Source of the DNA: Takakia lepidozioides
Taxonomy: Eukaryota > Streptophyta > Takakiopsida > Takakiales > Takakiaceae
Reading direction: 5' to 3'
NCBI GenBank assembly: GCA_030704615.1
Contig: CM060734.1
Coordinates: forward strand, 932,001-992,000
Length of the DNA: 60,000 bases
Shown here piece by piece: positions 55,033 through 60,000 of this stretch; positions within the stretch are counted from its first letter, which is position 1; each line of letters opens with the position of its first letter. The notes under the pieces are model-generated. The model made no database searches. It was not told the DNA's origin and was given only the letters and a program-made list of their open reading frames with translations. Position numbers and translations under genes: made by a program.

Positions 55033-56333
55033 TTCACATAAAGCGTCAAAACAAGTGTAGCAGTACAACGCGGATGCACCGGGTGCAAGATAAACACGAT
55101 CCGGGCAAACAAGTTTTAGGGGGGCCAGTTATGCACCCCTGGAAAAATTTCAGATCCTGTGAATCAAACCTGAAAGGAGAGATCCTGAGAGACAGGAAAC
55201 TAGAATAGAAATATGCGAGGTGTCCTGAAATGCAACTGCAAACCTATGCAAGAGGCAAATGTGCGTATGAGAACTATTTCACTGGATGCACAGGAGAATA
55301 AGAACCCTATCTCTGTTTTGCAAGAGAATGGACACACTAGGAACAACTTAGATGCAGATCTCACATGCACTACTCGAAAGGGAGTTTATGGCATAGAATA
55401 GAAGTATGCGAGGTGTCCTGAAATGCAACTGCAAACTTATGCAAGAGGCAAATGTGCGTATGAGAACTATTTCACTGGATGCACAGGAGAATAAGAACCT
55501 ATCTCTGTTTTGCAAGAGAATGGACACACTAGGAACAACTTAGATGCAGATCTCACATGCACTACTCGAAAGGGAGTTTATGGCATGCCGTATAGACACA
55601 GAGCACATAACAATGCAATGATCTAAAGCAGGGGATACAAACGCATCTAAAACTCGACAACTTCAAAGGGTGAGACCACGAGGCAAGATCATGCAAAGTA
55701 GTGAAGCCAAATCTTTATAGACCCCAGACTAGTTTCGCTCAGCGCGTGAGCTCATCAGTGGGAAAGAAAAGAATGAGATACAAACCCCACCCCCCGCTTA
55801 TATACTACTAGGAGTGAACTGCCTCGTGTGGACAATCTTCCAGTGGATGTCTCGTGAGGAGAAAAACCATCCAAGAGATGTCTCGTACGGAGAGAATAGT
55901 CCAAAAAGTCTCGGTGGGAGAAAGTCATCCAGTGGATGAAAACAAGTTCTCGACAAGAGAGAACTAGATCCAAAGAATAAAAATCATCCAAATAGTCAAT
56001 TGCATATCTCTCAAATACAACTAACTCCGTGAGTTTATGACTATGCAACAACCAATTATGCTGAAGTTAGAGCATGTTGTGCAAAGTCGTAAGGGCTGAA
56101 ACCACTTCGAAATGAACGCACAACTCGTAAGAGCTTTGCACACGCAGACCATCGCGCAACCATCGTCTTGCTAAAGCCTGCAGCTGTGTTGTCCCGAACG
56201 TGACCAACCACGATCCCCACCTTCCGACCTCCAAGACGAAACACGGCTCGGTCTTCGTATTGTTGCCTCATCACATGAATGAGCAGCTTGGTCAAAAAGA
56301 ATGAAGATCACATCTGCCTCCATTACGTGAAGG
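55033..56333 (-). mobile_element. Unit S, family 1, long form, cut by the assembly gap
   Basis: Two 193-bp copies (55213 and about 55406). The sequence stops about 50 bp before the expected unit end, at the start of the N run. Confidence 0.88.
55721..55764 (-). ncRNA. Hammerhead ribozyme, unit S
   Basis: Identical to unit A. Confidence 0.88.
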
Positions 56334-56833
56334 NNNNNNNNNNNNNNNNNNNNNNNNNNNNNNNNNNNNNNNNNNNNNNNNNNNNNNNNNNNNNNNNNNN
56401 NNNNNNNNNNNNNNNNNNNNNNNNNNNNNNNNNNNNNNNNNNNNNNNNNNNNNNNNNNNNNNNNNNNNNNNNNNNNNNNNNNNNNNNNNNNNNNNNNNNN
56501 NNNNNNNNNNNNNNNNNNNNNNNNNNNNNNNNNNNNNNNNNNNNNNNNNNNNNNNNNNNNNNNNNNNNNNNNNNNNNNNNNNNNNNNNNNNNNNNNNNNN
56601 NNNNNNNNNNNNNNNNNNNNNNNNNNNNNNNNNNNNNNNNNNNNNNNNNNNNNNNNNNNNNNNNNNNNNNNNNNNNNNNNNNNNNNNNNNNNNNNNNNNN
56701 NNNNNNNNNNNNNNNNNNNNNNNNNNNNNNNNNNNNNNNNNNNNNNNNNNNNNNNNNNNNNNNNNNNNNNNNNNNNNNNNNNNNNNNNNNNNNNNNNNNN
56801 NNNNNNNNNNNNNNNNNNNNNNNNNNNNNNNNN
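56334..56833. other. Assembly gap (500 N)
   Basis: Exactly 500 N, a common placeholder for a gap of unknown size. More array units may be missing here. Frames that span it are artefacts. Confidence 0.99.
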
Positions 56834-57480
56834 CAACATAAACACTTGAGCCTTTGAGAATGAGTTGCAGGTGTTGCAATTCCAAGAGCCCAGCCTGATA
56901 ATGTAGACCAGCCAGCATGCTATGTCTATGTTCCATGAATGCACAAAGGTCTGGATCTGGTTTTCCAAACATCGATCTCCAAAACTCAATCAGAGTGGAG
57001 TGCTACAATGAGCATAATCAGAACTTTATAGACAACGCCAGCTCTTCCAAAAGGCTAGTTTGATAAGTTAAACCAGCCCCTATGTATTTTGAAAAAGCCC
57101 AACAAGACCACTGCTTGGTATTCTTCCAAGTCAAGTACAGCTTGGTACTTTCCAAGTTAACATAGTAAAACTGAACCTGTTTCAAATTCAAAGGATGGTT
57201 CGCAACCTTAAAACAGGTGTTATGTAATCTGAAAAGCCCATCACGCCAGCTGCTTGGTAATCTCCAAGTTAGAACAGTGTAACCAGGGCTGTTTTAAATT
57301 TAGAACTTTGACCTCAATGTTCAAAAAGTATCGCTTGGTACTTACCGTGTTAAATCAGCATAAGAAGGCCTATCTCAAGCATCATCGGATAGCCTTATAA
57401 GGTCTGGAGATGGTACTCCAGCACCATATCAAAATGCACCCGAAGCTCAGACTGGTATCATGCCAGAAAACTGATTTACA
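56834..57480. repeat. Diverged short repeats right of the gap
   Basis: A CTGCTTGGTA(A/T)TCT(T)CCAAGT phrase recurs near 57110, 57148, 57252 and 57331 with a loose spacing of 40-140 bp. The flanking text (GTTAAACCAGC, GTGTAACCAGG) is also similar. No gene, no telomere repeats. Confidence 0.5.
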
Positions 57481-57560
57481 ATCGGGTTGAAAACCCCACT
57501 AATATGGTGCCAAAGTTCGGACTGGTATCATACCAGAAAACTGACTTATAATCAGGTTAC
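57449..57560. repeat. 70-bp direct repeat pair
   Basis: GACTGGTATCATGCCAGAAAACTGATTTACAATC at about 57450 (given here only in part) recurs at about 57519 with a few changes. No coding function seen. Confidence 0.7.
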
Positions 57561-58950
57561 AACCCATAAAAACCAAAAAGGATCAAGGTTGAGAGGCCGA
57601 ATCGTATCAGATGCCCCACTGAAGCAGTATGTAGCGTCAATCGTCACCATCGCCAAGTCCTTTGATCATCTGCAAACTGAAAAAATACACATCCAGTGAA
57701 GACCCTCACCTGTGCCCGTCCCAAAAACCACCACATCAAGATGTGTGTCAGTGAGGATGCACGAGGTGAGTAGCAGGTCTTCACAGTTGCTATCCATGTC
57801 CAACATGCATTCTACAGTGAGCAAATTGATCAAAAGTAAAACATAGATGCGACACCACAAAGAACTTTAATCGTTTGTGGAGTGGGACGCTGCGGCATTC
57901 AACACCTGAATCTCAAGAGATCACAGCAGAATGCAACAAATTGGGATACTTGAGGACAAATTGCATATTTTACAAAGTGCACGATACTTCCCCCATCACC
58001 TTATGAGCGCCGCTGCTTCACGAATAAGAAAGATTGCAGGCAAACACAGCAGTAGGTCATTGCCAGTGCGGGAAATGGAAGAGTCTACCGCCATCGCGCA
58101 AGAAAAAACAAAATGCACGCGCATCGTGATGCTGGAGCACTCAGCTCAGCCGCCATCGCCATCCTCCAGAGAAAACAAGCACGAGTATCGTGCCGTGCTT
58201 AGGGCAGAGAGGCGGTTAGCAAACCATCCCGCGATGTCATCCACTGGGATGAAATTTTGCACTTCATTAGAGTTACATCCTCTTAGGTTTACATCCGTCA
58301 GGGTAACATCCAGGATGGATGTAATCCGTCATGGATGAAAAATTGCAGGCTACATCCTTAGTGGTAAGGCTCGAGACAATAATTCATCCAGTCAGGGATT
58401 ATACCTGGCATATTTTTCATCCGGTATGGATGAAATTCAAAACATATTCCATTAGGGATTAGAAAGAAGGTATTTCCAAACCAGGTAGGCTTAGGAAAAT
58501 AATTGTTAATCCCAAACAGATAATTGGAGAGAGGGAGAGAGGGGGCGCCCACCATCCAACCCCTAGTATGGCAGTCCCTTATGGAGTGAGTGTGGTATGC
58601 ACTCACCCCGTAAGGGAGTGCATACCGGACCCATTCTCATAAGGCTCTCCCTCTACAATGTAGTTCTGTCCTTGGACTTGAATACCAAAAAGATAAAAGG
58701 TCTACATTCTCTCTGCCCTCAGATCACGAGTGAACATTGGCATAGCATAAATCAAACTTGGCAAGAATATGGAGTCATGCGTTTTCCGTCTTACCTCTTA
58801 TCTTGTCAACAAGCTCTTGTAAAGAAGTAGAGACCAAGGAAGAATCTCCGTGCGATGTAGTTTTATCTTTGGTTAAAAAGCTACAGTCTCTGCTTCCCAA
58901 GTCAAGAGAAAATTATATGGACAAAACATTCATATAGCTGGGCACGCAAG
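57561..58950. other. No supported gene; palindromic stretches
   Basis: Short open frames of up to 135 codons (57931-58338) have no recognisable motif. At 58300-58435 the words CATCCAGGATGGATG and TTCATCC...GGATGAA form several inverted repeats. At 58577-58617 TCCCTTATGGAGTGAGTG pairs with CACTCACCCCGTAAGGGA to form a hairpin with an 18-bp, slightly imperfect stem, possibly a small foldback element. Confidence 0.5.
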
Positions 58951-58959
58951 AGTTCATAA

Positions 58960-59225
58960 ATTACAGGTGTTCTTCAACCGATGCCAGTAAATTACTGCAC
59001 ATTTTTCCACGACATCAGCCAACTTTATGGTTGGAACCGTTTTTCCAAAGGTATGAATAAGAACTTGTGTTCTTCAGCCAGTGGCAGTAGTCTACTGCCC
59101 GTGATTCACAACATGAACATGTGAATAAAAACATTGGCAGCAATGTGCTGCCCATCTTTTTCACCATATCAGCCAGCTTTATGGTTTTAAAACCAGATTT
59201 CCTTAAGGTACGAAAAAGGACATAT
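58960..59225. repeat. Diverged tandem repeat, period about 160 bp
   Basis: GCCAGTAAATTACTGC...CATCAGCCAACTTTATGGTT at about 58982 recurs as GGCAGCAATGTGCTGCCC...ATATCAGCCAGCTTTATGG at about 59142, with a partial copy (GGCAGTAGTCTACTGCCC) near 59082. Each starts with a short inverted repeat around the TA/TG centre. Confidence 0.6.
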
Positions 59226-60000
59226 CACGTTACACCTGGGCATTTTTTTAGTGGTGCTATAAGGAGCAAACCCACATCCAAGAGAAGTATTAAAGCCCAC
59301 GAGTAGGGAAGGCTTTTCATCACAAGGGATCTGATGCTGACATAAGGCATCAACTACAGGTTACCAGTTAACAGGAGTAATGTGCATTGACCGGATCATG
59401 TAGAAGGAGTACACACATACTCTAACAGGCTGTTTTACCCGGGCCTAGCTCATAATATCAGTATGCAAGAAACCCTTAGATGTCCTTCAAGTAATATCGG
59501 CAATGCCTTTCTCTCGTTGTCCAATCCGCCAACAAATTTTTGTCGGAGAGGATCATCATACCTTATGAGGGATTTTTTGCTCCACACTATTGTTATGGAG
59601 GTATAGGGGGCTGATACCCCATGGCTTTCCATTAAAGGTGTTAGTACATCATAGTAAGAAAACTGGAAAATGGCAGGTGAGAGAGAGAGAGAGAGAGAGA
59701 GAGTGTACAGAAAGCACTGAGTACACTGGTCAAGAATAGAGAGGGAAGATACTATGTCTTGTCGGGACATGGACAAGACCAAACAAGGTCTTTGTCAAAT
59801 CAACGACAAATCAGCCTCATAACAAGGCACTATCTAACTTCACCTTCCATAGGCAGTATCTTACCTGATAAAAACTCGTGTCATCTTCCTGAAAACACAT
59901 GAAAAAAAAAATTAGGGTGGGAGGGTGGGATTTCCAAGACAACCATCGCCCTAGATTCAGATGTCATTCATCATTGAAGGAGTCTTGTTTTTCTTATAAA
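59226..60000. other. No gene recognised; GA microsatellite
   Basis: A (GA)n run of about 26 bp lies at 59677-59703. An A9 tract is near 59902. Short frames on both strands are unremarkable. Confidence 0.5.

Noticed and set aside
20116-55600. Repeated 62-74 codon plus-strand frames beginning MRGVLKCN in every family 1 unit
   Set aside because: They are antisense to the ribozyme and promoter, end at different places because of small indels, and their similarity is explained by DNA-level copying.
20827-56300. Minus-strand frames of 79-113 codons (MLHSHKLTE..., LLIHVMRQQYEDRAVF...) in each family 1 unit
   Set aside because: They are broken in several units by single-base indels with no sign of frame preservation and no known motif. 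I treat the units as non-coding.
56171-56989. Frames of 192-272 codons across the N run
   Set aside because: They consist mostly of unknown residues over the gap.
57931-58338. 135-codon plus-strand frame right of the gap
   Set aside because: No motif, low-complexity borders, and the region is rich in palindromes. Not supported as a gene.

Overview
The window is plant nuclear DNA, almost all of it transposable-element sequence. Three things point to a seed-free land plant, most likely a fern or lycophyte: interstitial blocks of the plant telomere repeat TTTAGGG, a frame-broken PLS-class pentatricopeptide-repeat (PPR) gene fragment, and nested Ty3/gypsy elements. The lineage call is an inference. 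I see no intact host gene.

Layout. 1-5.67 kb: a degraded minus-strand gag-like gene (1248-4394) with a tRNA-like insertion, then unassigned sequence. 5.67-9.12 kb: Gypsy-1 (plus strand), truncated, with an internal RT deletion and a PHD finger at the end of its polyprotein. 9.1-17.4 kb: Gypsy-2, another Ty3/gypsy family. Its LTRs carry a helically phased 10-bp CACAG repeat, and a roughly 1200-codon gag-like gene lies downstream of its integrase. 18.6-19.9 kb: a satellite of alternating inverted repeats with very long T tracts. It ends directly against TTTAGGG repeats.

19.9-56.3 kb is one array of stacked elements, all in the same (minus) orientation. It is interrupted by a PPR fragment (21.66-23.52 kb) and by Gypsy-3 (23.88-35.48 kb). 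There are three element families of about 1.0-1.5 kb; one copy runs to 2.27 kb because it keeps a reverse-transcriptase ORF. Most units carry a type I hammerhead ribozyme (HHR) on the minus strand, with a conserved TATATAAG box 47-53 nt upstream of the ribozyme core. The left end of each unit (3' end of the RNA) abuts TTTAGGG on the plus strand. The one RT (42047-43188) is Penelope-like and has no GIY-YIG endonuclease. I read this as an endonuclease-deficient Penelope-like system that attached to telomeric G-strand ends: TTTAGGG 3'-OH ends prime the element RNA, which itself contains CCCUAAA, and truncated ends are re-capped with telomere repeats.

Gypsy-3 (minus strand) shares the PHD finger with Gypsy-1. 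Between its protease and RT it also has a broken but recognisable non-permuted cytosine-5 DNA methyltransferase. The family therefore once encoded both a DNA-methylation writer domain and a chromatin-reader-type domain. Its LTR appears to be only about 87 bp.

56334-56833 is a 500-base assembly gap. The sequence to its right (56.8-60 kb) has no telomeric units, only diverged short repeats, hairpins and a GA microsatellite. The join across the gap may therefore be wrong, or the array may be interstitial.
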